Below are positions 24,620 to 36,208 of a stretch of DNA of 64,000 nucleotides, in pieces. The position numbers were made by a program, and so were the translations under genes. The stretch is from Pseudidiomarina indica (GTDB lineage Bacteria; Pseudomonadota; Gammaproteobacteria; Enterobacterales; Alteromonadaceae). Below the pieces are notes generated by a model. The model saw only the letters and a program-made list of their open reading frames with translations, had not been told where the DNA came from and did no database searches. Where the stretch lies: contig JAJUHK010000010.1 of the NCBI GenBank assembly GCA_029279945.1, positions 1 to 64,000 on the forward strand, read 5' to 3'. The stretch's first letter is position 1; every line of letters starts with the position of its first letter.

Positions 24620-25774
24620 TTAATTTATTTGGGCTCCACGTAACGTGCGTTGTAACATCGCGCTAAAGTCACGCTGCTGCTGCTCAAACGCAGTTCGCAG
24701 TGTGGTGGCTTTTTGTTTTAACTCAGCCACTGTTGGTACGTGCATGTTTTGCCGTTTCAGATCCAGTAATTGTTTCTGGACTTGATAGTAATCACGCAAT
24801 TTAGTCACCACTAAGTCAAACTCATCATGGAGCTTAGCCAAGGTGGTTTCGCAGGAAATTTGGGCTTTATCTTTAGCCTTTTTAAACTGCATCTCGAGCC
24901 GCGCTCGTTCAATTTGATAGCCGTTTGTGCGTTTCAAATTGGTGGTTAAGCCCAACCATGCCCCCAATCGAATAAGCCATTTGGTGGGGTCATAATGCCA
25001 CCATCGAATCCCATTGCGGTAATCAGCAGAAAAGATATGGTGGTAGTTATGGTAGCCTTCACCAAAGGTGAACAATGCGAGAAAGCCATTATCACGAGCG
25101 GTATTCCGATCAGTGTAGGTTTGCTTGCCCCAAATATGAGCCAAGGAGTTAATGAAGAAGGTGGTGTGATGGTTGATCACTAACCGCGCCACACCCACTA
25201 AGATTAACGCCCCCCAAACATCACCAACCATCACGCCTAATGCAAGCGGCCAACCGATAGTCGTCAATATCGCCAGCGGCAAGTAGTACCGGTGTTGCCA
25301 CATGACAATGGGGTCTTTTTGTAAATCTTTGACGTTGTTGTAGTCGTGGTAGCGTGAGGCCTGATATTCACGCAACATCCAGCCAATGTGCGAATACCAA
25401 AATCCGCGTTTAGCCGAATAAGGATCTTTGTCATTATCATCGACGTGCTTATGGTGTTCACGGTGATCTGACGCCCAATGGAGTGCGCTGTTCTGTAATG
25501 CTAACGCTCCACCTAAGGCAAATAAAATCCGTAATGACCAATGCGCATCGTACGCGCGGTGCGCCCACAAGCGGTGGTAACCAGCAGTAATGGAAAGCCC
25601 AGCAAAGACAAGGGTAGCAATCAAACCAATCACTAGGCTACTTGAAAAACCATGAGTTAAGGCGTACCAAGGTACCCCAATCACAGTCACTAAAAAAGTA
25701 ACAGCAAATAAGCTCAGGTTGACCCAAATAATAGGGGGCTTTTTAGCGGCTGCTGAAGCAGGGAGAGATGACAT
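24620..25774 (-). CDS. Acyl-CoA/acyl-lipid delta-9-type fatty acid desaturase
   Basis: Histidine boxes HRLWAH, HREHH, HNYHH; four hydrophobic segments; divergent from fabR. Confidence 0.92.
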   Translation of the reverse strand: MSSLPASAAAKKPPIIWVNLSLFAVTFLVTVIGVPWYALTHGFSSSLVIGLIATLVFAGLSITAGYHRLWAHRAYDAHWSLRILFALGGALALQNSALHWASDHREHHKHVDDNDKDPYSAKRGFWYSHIGWMLREYQASRYHDYNNVKDLQKDPIVMWQHRYYLPLAILTTIGWPLALGVMVGDVWGALILVGVARLVINHHTTFFINSLAHIWGKQTYTDRNTARDNGFLALFTFGEGYHNYHHIFSADYRNGIRWWHYDPTKWLIRLGAWLGLTTNLKRTNGYQIERARLEMQFKKAKDKAQISCETTLAKLHDEFDLVVTKLRDYYQVQKQLLDLKRQNMHVPTVAELKQKATTLRTAFEQQQRDFSAMLQRTLRGAQIN

Positions 25775-25812
25775 ATATAAACCAACGTAACAAGCAAATA
25801 AAAAAATCGTTC

Positions 25813-25830
25813 AGTGAACACGTGTACGCT
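25813..25830. promoter_or_regulatory. Candidate FabR/DesT-type operator
   Basis: Imperfect palindrome AGTGAACAC|GTGTACGCT; reverse complement AGCGTACACGTGTTCACT closely resembles the FabR motif AGCGTACA..TGTTCGCT as recalled. Confidence 0.65.
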
Positions 25831-25950
25831 CAATTTACCTGCACTGACTCCTCAGCGCAAGTTGTTTTATGTAAAATACGGTGAATTGCGTGTGTCGACG
25901 TTCACTGACATAATCACTTAGATATTTCACAGCTAGGAGAGTTCCCCCCA

Positions 25951-26580
25951 ATGGCAGGCATACGTGCGGCACAGAAAGAAAAAACACGACGGGCATTAAT
26001 TCAAGCCGCAATGAATCAATTAACTGCCGAACATGGGTTCGCTAGCTTGAGCTTACGGGAAGTAGCCCGAGAAGCAGGCATTGCTCCCACCTCCTTTTAT
26101 CGCCACTTCCGCAATATGGAAGAATTAGGGCTAACATTGGTTGATGAAGGTGGCTTAACCCTTCGTCAGCTACTGCGCCAGTCGCGCCAACAAATTGCCA
26201 AAGGCGGCTCGATCATTCGTTCCTCGGTCTTAACTTTTATGGAGTTCGTCAACAATAACAACGCTATTTTTCGGTTATTGTTGCAAGAAAAATCTGGCAA
26301 CTCCAAAGAATTCCGCTTAGCTATTGCCCGTGAAGTAGAACACTTTACCGCAGAGCTGGTGGATTACCTGATTGAAGAACAACAATTCGCCCGAGAGCTC
26401 GCCGAAATGCAGGCCGACGCTATTGTACGAATTGTTTTTAGTGCTGGTGCAGATGCACTGGATGCCGACGCTAAAGAACGCCGCCGGCTTACCGAGCAGA
26501 CTATTGTTCAGGTACGACTTGTCGCGCGGGGTGCTGAAGCTACCCGTGCGGCGGCCAAAACCACAAAATCAGGGGAATAG
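25951..26580 (+). CDS. fabR: TetR-family unsaturated fatty acid regulator FabR
   Basis: [24 protein letters not shown]...[35 protein letters not shown]. Confidence 0.92.
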   Translation: MAGIRAAQKEKTRRALIQAAMNQLTAEHGFASLSLREVAREAGIAPTSFYRHFRNMEELGLTLVDEGGLTLRQLLRQSRQQIAKGGSIIRSSVLTFMEFVNNNNAIFRLLLQEKSGNSKEFRLAIAREVEHFTAELVDYLIEEQQFARELAEMQADAIVRIVFSAGADALDADAKERRRLTEQTIVQVRLVARGAEATRAAAKTTKSGE

Positions 26581-28318
26581 CTGTAACAATGATTAGCACT
26601 GTCAAGGGTAATCCAAGACGCCAATAATCCGAGAATCGATACCCACCCGGCCCCATCACCAAAATATTAACTTGATGTCCTAATGGAAATAGAAGAGGCA
26701 ATGCTGCACCTATAGCAACAGCCATTAAGAACGGGTCGGGCGATGCTTCTAGCCCAACGGCCATATTTAATGCGATGGGTGCCATTAATACGGCAGTCGC
26801 AGCGTTGTTGACCACGTTTGATAACACCATAGTCAACACAAGCAGTAACGCTAATGCAACTACCAAGGGTGCGCTCTGACCCAATGCTAATACCCCATTA
26901 GCAATTGTATGAGCTGCCCCAGTACGCTCCAAGGCACCACCCAATGGAATTGTCGCAGCCAACAACACCACGATCGGCCAATCCACTTGTTCATACAGTT
27001 CACGTAATGGAATAACATTGGTGAGCACCATAGCGCCAGCCGCAGCGACGAAAGCCACCGGCACGCTCACCCAACCCAGTGCGCTCACCACGATGGCCGC
27101 AAGAAAATAGCATAATGGTTGGAAAATACGTTTATTCGCGCCAATCCGCAGACTTCTGCGCGCCAGTGGGTAACAACCGAAACGACGTAGAATATCCGCC
27201 AAAATTTCAGCATTCCCTTGTAATAACAGCACGTCACCGGGTTTGAAACGGATATTTGCCAAAGTGGGCTGCAATGATTGTCCTTGCCGTGCCACGGCAA
27301 GAACGTTAACACCAAAACGGTGGCGCAACCGTAAATCTGCCGCCGAGCGCCCGACCAAACGAGAGTTGGGACCCACGACACCCTCGACAATGTGAATTTC
27401 ATCGGAAACCAGAAACCGATCAGCGATTGTCTCATCGGCATTGAGTTCGACGTGGGTAATATCCAATAGACGTTGTAAGGTATCGGCGCTGGCTTCCACA
27501 ACCAAAATATCTTCTGCTTTGATACGTTGATAAGGCCGCGGTGCGGTTATAATTTCTTTACCCCGTTTAATGGCCACGACGATAAAACGATCAGGGAGTT
27601 TATTTTCAAACTCATACAACGTAGCGTCAATGCAATTCGCCTCAGGCGGCACCCACAGTTCGGTTAAATATTCACCCATATCGTAAGGCCCCTGTGTATG
27701 TTGCTGGTTGCCTGATATTGGCACCAGCCAACGGCTCGTAACCCACATGAACACTAGGCCAATGACGGTTAAGCTCAAACCGACCGGAGTAAAATCGAAC
27801 ATTCCGTAAGACTCGCCTAAAGCATCATGTCGAATGTCTGCAATCAAAATGTTGCTGGGCGTGCCGATCAAGCTAATTGTGCCGCCAAGCAAGGAGCCAA
27901 ACGCCATTGGCATGAGAACCGTTGAGGCATGCCCAAGACCACTGCGCGACAGGTGCAAGGCGATAGGGATCATAATGGCCATGGTGCCCGTGTTACTAAT
28001 AAACGCTGAGCACGCTGCCGTGATACTGGTGAGCATGATCATTTGCACCAACGGTTGGCCACCCACTCGCTGCATCAACATGGCTAATGCATCGACGACC
28101 CCCGAACGCCACAAGGCGTGGCCTATAATCAATACTGCTGCCACGGTAATGACTGCGGCATTGCCAAAGCCACTAAATACTTCGTTAGCAGGAACTAAGC
28201 CAAGGGTTGCCGCCACCAGTAAGGCGAACATCGCGACTAAATCATAGCGCCAGCGATTCCAAACGAATAGAATCAGGGCACCTAAGATGATGAGACCAAT
28301 GAGTAACTGATCGACCAT
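26540..28318 (-). CDS. SLC13/DASS-family permease with central RCK_C (TrkA_C) domains
   Basis: Multiple TM segments, [12 protein letters not shown] and [15 protein letters not shown] motifs, two soluble RCK_C-like repeats. Confidence 0.88.
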   Translation of the reverse strand: MVDQLLIGLIILGALILFVWNRWRYDLVAMFALLVAATLGLVPANEVFSGFGNAAVITVAAVLIIGHALWRSGVVDALAMLMQRVGGQPLVQMIMLTSITAACSAFISNTGTMAIMIPIALHLSRSGLGHASTVLMPMAFGSLLGGTISLIGTPSNILIADIRHDALGESYGMFDFTPVGLSLTVIGLVFMWVTSRWLVPISGNQQHTQGPYDMGEYLTELWVPPEANCIDATLYEFENKLPDRFIVVAIKRGKEIITAPRPYQRIKAEDILVVEASADTLQRLLDITHVELNADETIADRFLVSDEIHIVEGVVGPNSRLVGRSAADLRLRHRFGVNVLAVARQGQSLQPTLANIRFKPGDVLLLQGNAEILADILRRFGCYPLARRSLRIGANKRIFQPLCYFLAAIVVSALGWVSVPVAFVAAAGAMVLTNVIPLRELYEQVDWPIVVLLAATIPLGGALERTGAAHTIANGVLALGQSAPLVVALALLLVLTMVLSNVVNNAATAVLMAPIALNMAVGLEASPDPFLMAVAIGAALPLLFPLGHQVNILVMGPGGYRFSDYWRLGLPLTVLIIVTAIPLILWFWPPHG

Positions 28319-28444
28319 GATGATTCAATTTTAGGAATGATAGTTACAGATTGGCGATATTTCGTGGGAAGTCAATAATTTTACTGATAAGATGCAGAGA
28401 ATAATACGAATAATAATGACACAACTGTCAGCAGGAGTACGAGT

Positions 28445-30457
28445 ATGTTACGCCATCTAAGCCTAGTACTAGTGGCCGCTGTGGTTGCCGTTTCGGCACA
28501 TGCGCGGCACATAACCTTAGAAGAAACCATCACGGTTCAATCCATTAATAGCGCTGCCATCGCACCTGATGGAAAAATGGCCGCCTTTACCAAAGTCATA
28601 CCAAGACAACCTTATATTGATGATGATGGTACGGCATATATTGAACTGCATGCGATTCGCGCGGATGGCACCATAGTGCCCTTTATTACCGGTAAAGAAA
28701 GCCTAGGTAGTATTCAATTACACGATAACGGTATTTATTTTCTAGCGCGCCGTGGCGAGGTCAAACATACCAGCCTTTATCGCATTGCTACAGATGGCGG
28801 TGAAGCACAGTTAATATTTAGCCATGATTCGGCAATGAGTAGCTACGCCCTGAGTAGCGATGGCCGTTATTTGGCATTTCGCGCGCGCAGTAAAACCGAC
28901 GACAGTAAAGCCAAACTAGCCAAAAAAGGCTTTAAGGCCGAAGTCTATGAAGAAGAAAACGTTTTCACCCATGCTTGGTTAGTTGACTTACACCAAGAGT
29001 CTGCCAAAGCGGTACAGCTTACTGACCAACGGGAGATCCATTCGGTTGCATTCCGCCCTACGCAGCAGCAGCTGTTAGTGCGCGTTGCGCCAACCCCACT
29101 GATCGATGATAACTATATGACCAGCCACTACGAGCTGATCGACTTCAGTGGCAACACAGTCAGTAAATTTGACACTATTGGTGTATTAGGCAAAGCAGAA
29201 TTCTCACCCGATGGTCGTTACCTTGCGGTGATCGGTGCGGCGGACTATAACGACCCTTCTGCCGGTCGATTGTACGTATTTGACACCAGCAAAAATAATG
29301 AGCGCCGCGAAGTGTTACCTAACTACCAAGGTCACGTGCGTGACATCGCATGGCGGCAAAATGATGAATTAATTTGGTTAGGCCACCGCGGCACGAAGAG
29401 TGAAGTGCAAGCACTGACGATGCAATGGCTTGAGTCACGGACCTTGTTAGAGCCGGGTAAACTTATCGCTGTTGATTTAGCCGTTGCGCCTTATCAAGAA
29501 CCTATTTTAATCCGTGCACATAGTGCTGAGCATCCAACCGAACTATTCCGTTTACAAGGTCAACGGCTGGAACGATTGACGAACACCAACCCGTGGCTCG
29601 CCGACATTGATATGCCGCGGCAAGAAACCATCACCTACAAGGCGCGTGATGGCGTAGAAATTGAAGGTATCTTAGTGTACCCGACCAACTACCAAGCCGG
29701 GCAACGCTATCCACTACTGATGGTGGTTCACGGTGGTCCAGAGTCACATTACAGTGACGGTTGGCTCGATCGCTACGGCAACCCAACAAAATACGCAGCC
29801 CAGCAAGGTTATGTAGTATTTTTCCCGAACTATCGCGGCAGTACTGGTCGTGGCGTCGAGTTTTCTAAGCTTGGTCAAAACGACTATGCCGGCAAAGAGT
29901 TCGACGACTTAGTGGATGGTAAAACTCATTTAGTTGAACTTGGCCTTGTTGATGAGAAAAAAGTTGGTATTACCGGTGCTTCATACGGTGGTTTTGCATC
30001 AGCTTGGGCAGCTACGGCACTCACTGAGCATTTTGCTGCAAGCGTGATGTTCGTCGGTATCAGCAACAACATTTCTAAATTTGGTACCACTGATATTCCA
30101 AAAGAAATGCATGCCGTGCATGCCCGTAGCTATCCATGGGAAAAATGGCAATGGTACTTAGAACGCAGCCCAATTTACCACGCAGAAAAGGCCAAAACAC
30201 CGATTCTAATTTTGCACGGGAAAGAAGATACCCGCGTTCATCCAAGCCAGTCGATGGAATTGTATCGCTACTTGAAAACTCACGGTAACGTGCCAGTTCG
30301 CTTGGTGCTTTACCCTAATGAAGGTCATGGTAACCGCCGCGTGGCAGCGCAACTTGACTACTCAATGCGGTTGATGCGTTGGATGGATAACTTCCTTATC
30401 AAAGGAAACACTGAAGCACCACCTCATGAGTTACCTCATTTAGACAAAATTAAATAG
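28445..30457 (+). CDS. S9-family prolyl oligopeptidase, secreted
   Basis: Signal peptide MLRHLSLVLVAAVVAVSAHA; catalytic GASYGGFAS; ILHGKEDTRVHPSQS. Confidence 0.9.
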   Translation: MLRHLSLVLVAAVVAVSAHARHITLEETITVQSINSAAIAPDGKMAAFTKVIPRQPYIDDDGTAYIELHAIRADGTIVPFITGKESLGSIQLHDNGIYFLARRGEVKHTSLYRIATDGGEAQLIFSHDSAMSSYALSSDGRYLAFRARSKTDDSKAKLAKKGFKAEVYEEENVFTHAWLVDLHQESAKAVQLTDQREIHSVAFRPTQQQLLVRVAPTPLIDDNYMTSHYELIDFSGNTVSKFDTIGVLGKAEFSPDGRYLAVIGAADYNDPSAGRLYVFDTSKNNERREVLPNYQGHVRDIAWRQNDELIWLGHRGTKSEVQALTMQWLESRTLLEPGKLIAVDLAVAPYQEPILIRAHSAEHPTELFRLQGQRLERLTNTNPWLADIDMPRQETITYKARDGVEIEGILVYPTNYQAGQRYPLLMVVHGGPESHYSDGWLDRYGNPTKYAAQQGYVVFFPNYRGSTGRGVEFSKLGQNDYAGKEFDDLVDGKTHLVELGLVDEKKVGITGASYGGFASAWAATALTEHFAASVMFVGISNNISKFGTTDIPKEMHAVHARSYPWEKWQWYLERSPIYHAEKAKTPILILHGKEDTRVHPSQSMELYRYLKTHGNVPVRLVLYPNEGHGNRRVAAQLDYSMRLMRWMDNFLIKGNTEAPPHELPHLDKIK

Positions 30458-30468
30458 AGGTGAACGAA

Positions 30469-31191
30469 GTGGGCTATGGACGCTTGCTGAAAATAATCAT
30501 TGCAGTGCTGTTGGTATACCACCTCAGCGCTGTTTGGTTAGCCGCCACTATACCCAGTTCAGAACTATTGGTCTGGATACTCGGTGCGGGGTTAGTTGGT
30601 TATATCCTACTGCTTACGGTTGTGCGGCGCAGGTTTCGTGATCAGCAAAAACAATTACACCAGCAAAAGCAACAGCTCAAAGAGCTTGAGCAAAAGCTAA
30701 CCACTTGGCGTAATGTTGATGAACTGACGCAACTGGCAAACCGCGTCCAGTTATACCAGCAACTGGATTTTCAACTTGCCCGAGCACAACTGCAGCAACA
30801 ATCCTTAGCGGTATTGCTGCTCAACTGTGATCAACTCAATACGATTAACTCTGAGTTTGGCCACCTCACAGGTGATGCGGTGCTTAAGGAAGTGGCAACC
30901 GTCGTAAAAGGACAACTTCGCGGACAAGATATTTTTGGCCGTTGGGGCGGTGATGAGTTTTTAATTATGATCTCACCAACACATGCTGATAAAGTGGTTG
31001 AGATCGCTGAAAAAGTACGGTTGGCGGTCGCCCAACAGCGCTTTACGGAAGATAAGCTGTATGTCACCGTTAGTATTGGTTGTGCCATTTTTAATGACCA
31101 AGATACGGTGATCAGCTTGATTCAACGTGCTAATAACGGGGTTGAGCAGGCCAAACACAGTGGACGCAATTGCACCCGCGTCGGCGATTGA
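30469..31191 (+). CDS. Membrane-anchored GGDEF-domain protein (putative diguanylate cyclase)
   Basis: Two N-terminal TM segments, coiled coil, FGRWGGDEFLIMI. GTG at 30469 has AGAGGTG SD; track start is GTG at 30460. Confidence 0.88.
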   Translation: MGYGRLLKIIIAVLLVYHLSAVWLAATIPSSELLVWILGAGLVGYILLLTVVRRRFRDQQKQLHQQKQQLKELEQKLTTWRNVDELTQLANRVQLYQQLDFQLARAQLQQQSLAVLLLNCDQLNTINSEFGHLTGDAVLKEVATVVKGQLRGQDIFGRWGGDEFLIMISPTHADKVVEIAEKVRLAVAQQRFTEDKLYVTVSIGCAIFNDQDTVISLIQRANNGVEQAKHSGRNCTRVGD

Positions 31192-31206
31192 GTGATTATC
31201 AGAACT

Positions 31207-31236
31207 GAAAAAGGCGGCTCATAAGCCGCCTTTTTT
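31207..31236. terminator. Bidirectional rho-independent terminator between GGDEF gene and pckA
   Basis: GAAAAA GGCGGCT-cata-AGCCGCC TTTTTT. Confidence 0.85.
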
Positions 31237-31251
31237 ATGTACCTGTACAGG

Positions 31252-32853
31252 TTAGAGTTTAGGACCTGCAGCGACCAGTGCTTTGCCTTCATCGTTGTCG
31301 GTAAACTTCTCAAAGTTCTCAATAAACAACTTCGCTAAGTGACGTGCTTTTCCGTCCCACTGAGCTACATCGTCATAGGTATTGCGCGGATCAAGAATGT
31401 GCTGTTCTTCAACGCCTGGCAATGCAGTAGGCATCGCTAGGTTGAAGTATGGTAACTGCACAAATTCTGCATCTTCAATGCTACCGTTTAAGATAGCATC
31501 AATGATAGCACGCGTTGCTTTAATTGAAATCCGCTTACCGGTACCGTTCCAGCCGGTATTCACGAGGTAAGCTTCAGCACCTGCTGCTGCCATCCGCTTC
31601 GCTAAAACTTCCGCGTACTGAGTTGGGTGTAGGCTCAAAAATGCCGCGCCGAAACAGCTTGAAAATGTTGGTGTCGGCTCAGTAATACCACGCTCAGTCC
31701 CTGCCAATTTCGCTGTGAAACCTGACAAGAAATAGTATTCAGTTTGTTCTTTGGTTAACTTTGATACTGGCGGTAACACGCCGAACGCATCAGCAGTTAA
31801 GAAAATAACCTTCTTCGCGTGACCTGCTTTCGACACTGGCTTCACAATGTTGTCGATATGATAAATCGGGTAAGAAACACGCGTATTTTCAGTTTTTGAA
31901 CCGTCCGCGAAATCAACGCTACCATCGTCACGAACTGTAACGTTTTCTAGTAACGCATCACGGCGGATAGCATTGTAGATATCTGGCTCAGCTTCTGGTG
32001 ACAAGTTGATTGTTTTTGCGTAACAACCGCCTTCGAAGTTAAATACGCCATCATCATCCCAACCGTGCTCATCGTCACCAATTAATTGGCGCTTAGGATC
32101 GGTCGATAAGGTGGTTTTACCCGTACCTGACAAACCGAAGAAAATTGCTACATCGCCATCTTTGCCTACGTTGGCAGAACAGTGCATTGAGGCGATACCT
32201 TTCAATGGCAAATAGTAGTTCATGATTGAGAACATACCTTTCTTCATCTCGCCACCGTACCAAGTACCGCCAATTAGTTGGATCCGCTCAGTGAGGTTGA
32301 ACGCAATGAAGTTTTCTGAGTTCAAGCCATGCTCTTGCCACTTGTGGTTGGTGGTTTTGGCACCGTTCATCACCACGAAGTCAGGCGTAAAATTCGCCAA
32401 CTCTTCTTCGGTAGGGCGAATGAACATATTCTTAACAAAATGAGCTTGCCATGCCACTTCAGTGATGAAGCGTACCGCTAATCGGGTATCTTCATTAGCG
32501 CCGCAGAAAGTATCAACGACAAATAAACGCTTGCCAGATAATTGCTTGGCGACGATTTCTTTTAAATCAGACCAAATCTCTGGAGTAATGGGTTTGTTAT
32601 CATTTTTACCCTGATCGGCCCACCAGAACGTATCGCGAGTTACATCGTCCCGCACAATGTACTTATCCTTCGGCGAACGTCCGGTAAAGATACCGGTATC
32701 GACTGCCACCGCACCAAGGTTAGTGACAACCCCTTTTTCATAGCCTTCTAGGCCTGGACGCGTTTCTTCTTCAAATAACAATTCATAAGAAGGATTATGG
32801 ATAACTTCGGTGACGTCTGTAATGCCGTACTGGCTTAAATCCAGATCAGTCAT
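31252..32853 (-). CDS. pckA: Phosphoenolpyruvate carboxykinase (ATP)
   Basis: [40 protein letters not shown]. Confidence 0.97.
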   Translation of the reverse strand: MTDLDLSQYGITDVTEVIHNPSYELLFEEETRPGLEGYEKGVVTNLGAVAVDTGIFTGRSPKDKYIVRDDVTRDTFWWADQGKNDNKPITPEIWSDLKEIVAKQLSGKRLFVVDTFCGANEDTRLAVRFITEVAWQAHFVKNMFIRPTEEELANFTPDFVVMNGAKTTNHKWQEHGLNSENFIAFNLTERIQLIGGTWYGGEMKKGMFSIMNYYLPLKGIASMHCSANVGKDGDVAIFFGLSGTGKTTLSTDPKRQLIGDDEHGWDDDGVFNFEGGCYAKTINLSPEAEPDIYNAIRRDALLENVTVRDDGSVDFADGSKTENTRVSYPIYHIDNIVKPVSKAGHAKKVIFLTADAFGVLPPVSKLTKEQTEYYFLSGFTAKLAGTERGITEPTPTFSSCFGAAFLSLHPTQYAEVLAKRMAAAGAEAYLVNTGWNGTGKRISIKATRAIIDAILNGSIEDAEFVQLPYFNLAMPTALPGVEEQHILDPRNTYDDVAQWDGKARHLAKLFIENFEKFTDNDEGKALVAAGPKL

Positions 32854-32986
32854 GTGGTGGACTCCTGCGGGTCAGATTTGAGCAAAAATTCAAAAAGTAA
32901 ACGTGGGCTGCGATTCTACCTCCAAACGCTCAAAAATGGTAGTCTTTACAACAAAAAATAGCCTAGATTGGCTCCTTATAGTTTAC

Positions 32987-33541
<555 letters not shown>

Positions 33542-33612
33542 CTATAGCTATCCTATCACCCACAATGGACATTATTGTAGGTGGCCGTCGAACCAAAAGC
33601 ACGGAGAATTAC

Positions 33613-34806
33613 ATGAAGCAAAATTTTTATCAACAGCTTAGCAGCCAACTCGAAGGGCTCAAGAACGAAGGCTTATACAAGCAAGAACGTATTATTTTGA
33701 GCGACCAAGATGCTGAAATTAAAGTTGGCAATGGTGAATCAGTGTTGAACTTTTGTGCCAACAACTACCTTGGCTTAGCGAACAGTCCAGTACTCATCGC
33801 GGCTGCGAAGCAAGGTCTCGACGAGCACGGCTTTGGTACCGCGTCAGTGCGCTTCATCTGCGGCACGCAAGATATTCACAAAACGCTCGAAGCTAAGCTC
33901 AGCGCATTTTTAGGTACTGAGGATACTATTCTGTATTCGTCCTGCTTCGATGCTAATGGTGGTTTGTTTGAAACCATCATGGAAGCTGAAGATGCCATCA
34001 TTAGTGATGAACTGAATCACGCCTCGATTATTGACGGTATTCGATTGAGTAAAGCCAAGCGCTATCGATACAAAAACAACGATATGGCGGACTTGGAAAC
34101 GCAACTGCAACAAGCGCGCGCCGATGGCGCACGGCATGTTCTCATTGCCACTGACGGTGTCTTCTCAATGGATGGCGTGATCGCTAACTTACGCGCGATT
34201 TGTGACTTAGCCGATAAATACGATGCGCTAGTCATGATGGATGACTGTCACGCCACTGGTTTCTTAGGTAAGAATGGCCGTGGTACACACGAATATTGTG
34301 ACGTGATGGGTCGTGTTGACATCATTACCGGTACCCTAGGTAAAGCGCTAGGTGGTGCTTCCGGTGGTTACACATCGGGCAAGAAAGAAGTCATTAACTG
34401 GTTACGGCAACGCTCACGCCCATACTTATTCTCAAACTCGGTTGCACCAGCAATAGTTACTGCATCGATTAAAGTATTGGAAATGTTGGAAAACGGCCAC
34501 GAACTACGACAAAAGCTGTGGGATAACTCGGCCTACTTCCGGGAGAAAATGACTGCTGCTGGATTTACCTTAAGTGGTGCTGACCATGCTATCATACCCG
34601 TTATGATTGGTGACGCGCGGCTTGCAGCAGAAATGGCTGATCGCATGCTGCAAGAAGGTATTTACGTGGTCGGTTTCTCCTTCCCAGTAGTGCCTCGTGG
34701 GCAAGCTCGAATCCGCACCCAAATGTCTGCCGCGCATTCACGCGAGCAACTTGACCGTGCGATTGACGCCTTCACGCGGATTGGTAAAGAACTCGGTATT
34801 ATTTAA
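33613..34806 (+). CDS. kbl: Glycine C-acetyltransferase (2-amino-3-ketobutyrate CoA ligase)
   Basis: [57 protein letters not shown]; start corrected from 33565. Confidence 0.96.
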   Translation: MKQNFYQQLSSQLEGLKNEGLYKQERIILSDQDAEIKVGNGESVLNFCANNYLGLANSPVLIAAAKQGLDEHGFGTASVRFICGTQDIHKTLEAKLSAFLGTEDTILYSSCFDANGGLFETIMEAEDAIISDELNHASIIDGIRLSKAKRYRYKNNDMADLETQLQQARADGARHVLIATDGVFSMDGVIANLRAICDLADKYDALVMMDDCHATGFLGKNGRGTHEYCDVMGRVDIITGTLGKALGGASGGYTSGKKEVINWLRQRSRPYLFSNSVAPAIVTASIKVLEMLENGHELRQKLWDNSAYFREKMTAAGFTLSGADHAIIPVMIGDARLAAEMADRMLQEGIYVVGFSFPVVPRGQARIRTQMSAAHSREQLDRAIDAFTRIGKELGII

Positions 34807-34839
34807 TCGTCAGCATGCGCACGCACTAAGGAACGATTT

Positions 34840-35865
34840 ATGAAAGCTTTGGCAAAATTACACGCAGAACCTGGTATTTGGATGACCGATGTTGACGTGC
34901 CGGAATACGGCTACAACGACCTGCTCATTCGGATAAAAAAGACAGCGATTTGTGGTACGGACGTGCACATCTACAAATGGGACGAGTGGTCGCAAAAAAC
35001 CATCCCTGTTCCCATGGTCGTTGGGCACGAATATGTCGGTGTGGTGGAAGCCATGGGTGACGGCGTGCGCGGCTTTAACAAAGGTGACCGGGTATCGGGC
35101 GAAGGCCATATCACCTGTGGCCACTGCCGTAACTGTCGAGCAGGGCGTCGCCACTTATGCCGCAACACCATTGGGGTTGGCGTGAACCGTCCCGGTGCTT
35201 TTGCTGAATACCTTGTGATTCCAGCTGAAAACGCATTCAAACTGCCAGATGATATTAGCGACGACCTCGCAGCAATTTTCGACCCGTTCGGTAATGCGGT
35301 ACACACTGCTCTTGCCTTTGACTTGGTGGGTGAAGACGTCCTCATCACCGGTGCAGGCCCAATTGGTATTATGGCTGCGGCTGTGGCACGCCACGTGGGC
35401 GCTCGGCACGTCGTCATCACGGATGTGAACCAATACCGCTTAGATTTAGCAACGCGGATGGGTGCAACTCGCGCGGTTGACGTCAGCAAAGAAAAACTGA
35501 CTGATGTCATGAACGAGCTGGGTATGAAAGAAGGCTTTGACGTCGGCCTTGAGATGTCTGGCGTGCCTTCTGCGTTCGCGCAGATGCTGGAAACTATGAA
35601 CCATGGCGGTAAAATTGCCATGCTAGGTATTCCACCACAAAGTGTAGCCATTGATTGGAACCAGGTGATTTTTAAAGGGCTTACCATTAAGGGAATATAC
35701 GGCCGTGAGATGTTTGAAACCTGGTACAAAATGGCCAGCTTACTGCAATCAGGGCTCGACTTATCGCCGATTTTGACGCACCACTTAGCGGTGGACGAAT
35801 TCCAACAAGGATTCGATATTATGACGTCAGGTCAATCGGGTAAAGTTATTCTCGATTGGAGCTAA
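34840..35865 (+). CDS. tdh: L-threonine 3-dehydrogenase
   Basis: [50 protein letters not shown]; downstream of kbl. Confidence 0.97.
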   Translation: MKALAKLHAEPGIWMTDVDVPEYGYNDLLIRIKKTAICGTDVHIYKWDEWSQKTIPVPMVVGHEYVGVVEAMGDGVRGFNKGDRVSGEGHITCGHCRNCRAGRRHLCRNTIGVGVNRPGAFAEYLVIPAENAFKLPDDISDDLAAIFDPFGNAVHTALAFDLVGEDVLITGAGPIGIMAAAVARHVGARHVVITDVNQYRLDLATRMGATRAVDVSKEKLTDVMNELGMKEGFDVGLEMSGVPSAFAQMLETMNHGGKIAMLGIPPQSVAIDWNQVIFKGLTIKGIYGREMFETWYKMASLLQSGLDLSPILTHHLAVDEFQQGFDIMTSGQSGKVILDWS

Positions 35866-35884
35866 GGCAACACAAGGGTAACGT

Positions 35885-36208
35885 ATGGCTGATTTTAAAC
35901 GCATCAATCCCACCATGGGCTACCAATTATGGCAACAGCAGCAAGCCCGCTTTGTCGACATCCGTGATGAACGCTCCTTTGCTGCTGTGCATATTCCCGG
36001 TTCACTGCGTTTAACTGATGCCAACCTGCCACAATTTCTAGCTGAACTAGATGACGAGACGCAAGTGGTCGTCGTCTGCTATCATGGCAACAGTAGCCAA
36101 GGCGCTGCACAATATCTCGCCCAGCAAGGGATCGAGTCAGTCAGTAGCCTTGACGGCGGCATAACAGCGTGGGCACAACAGTTCCCCGATGCGGTGGAGT
36201 ACGGTTAA
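35885..36208 (+). CDS. glpE: Thiosulfate sulfurtransferase GlpE (rhodanese)
   Basis: Single rhodanese domain, active-site CYHGNSSQGAAQYL. Confidence 0.92.
   Translation: MADFKRINPTMGYQLWQQQQARFVDIRDERSFAAVHIPGSLRLTDANLPQFLAELDDETQVVVVCYHGNSSQGAAQYLAQQGIESVSSLDGGITAWAQQFPDAVEYG

Noticed and set aside
34971-35729. 252-aa ORF antisense to tdh
   Set aside because: Shadow ORF opposite a confident CDS, with no recognisable domain or SD.
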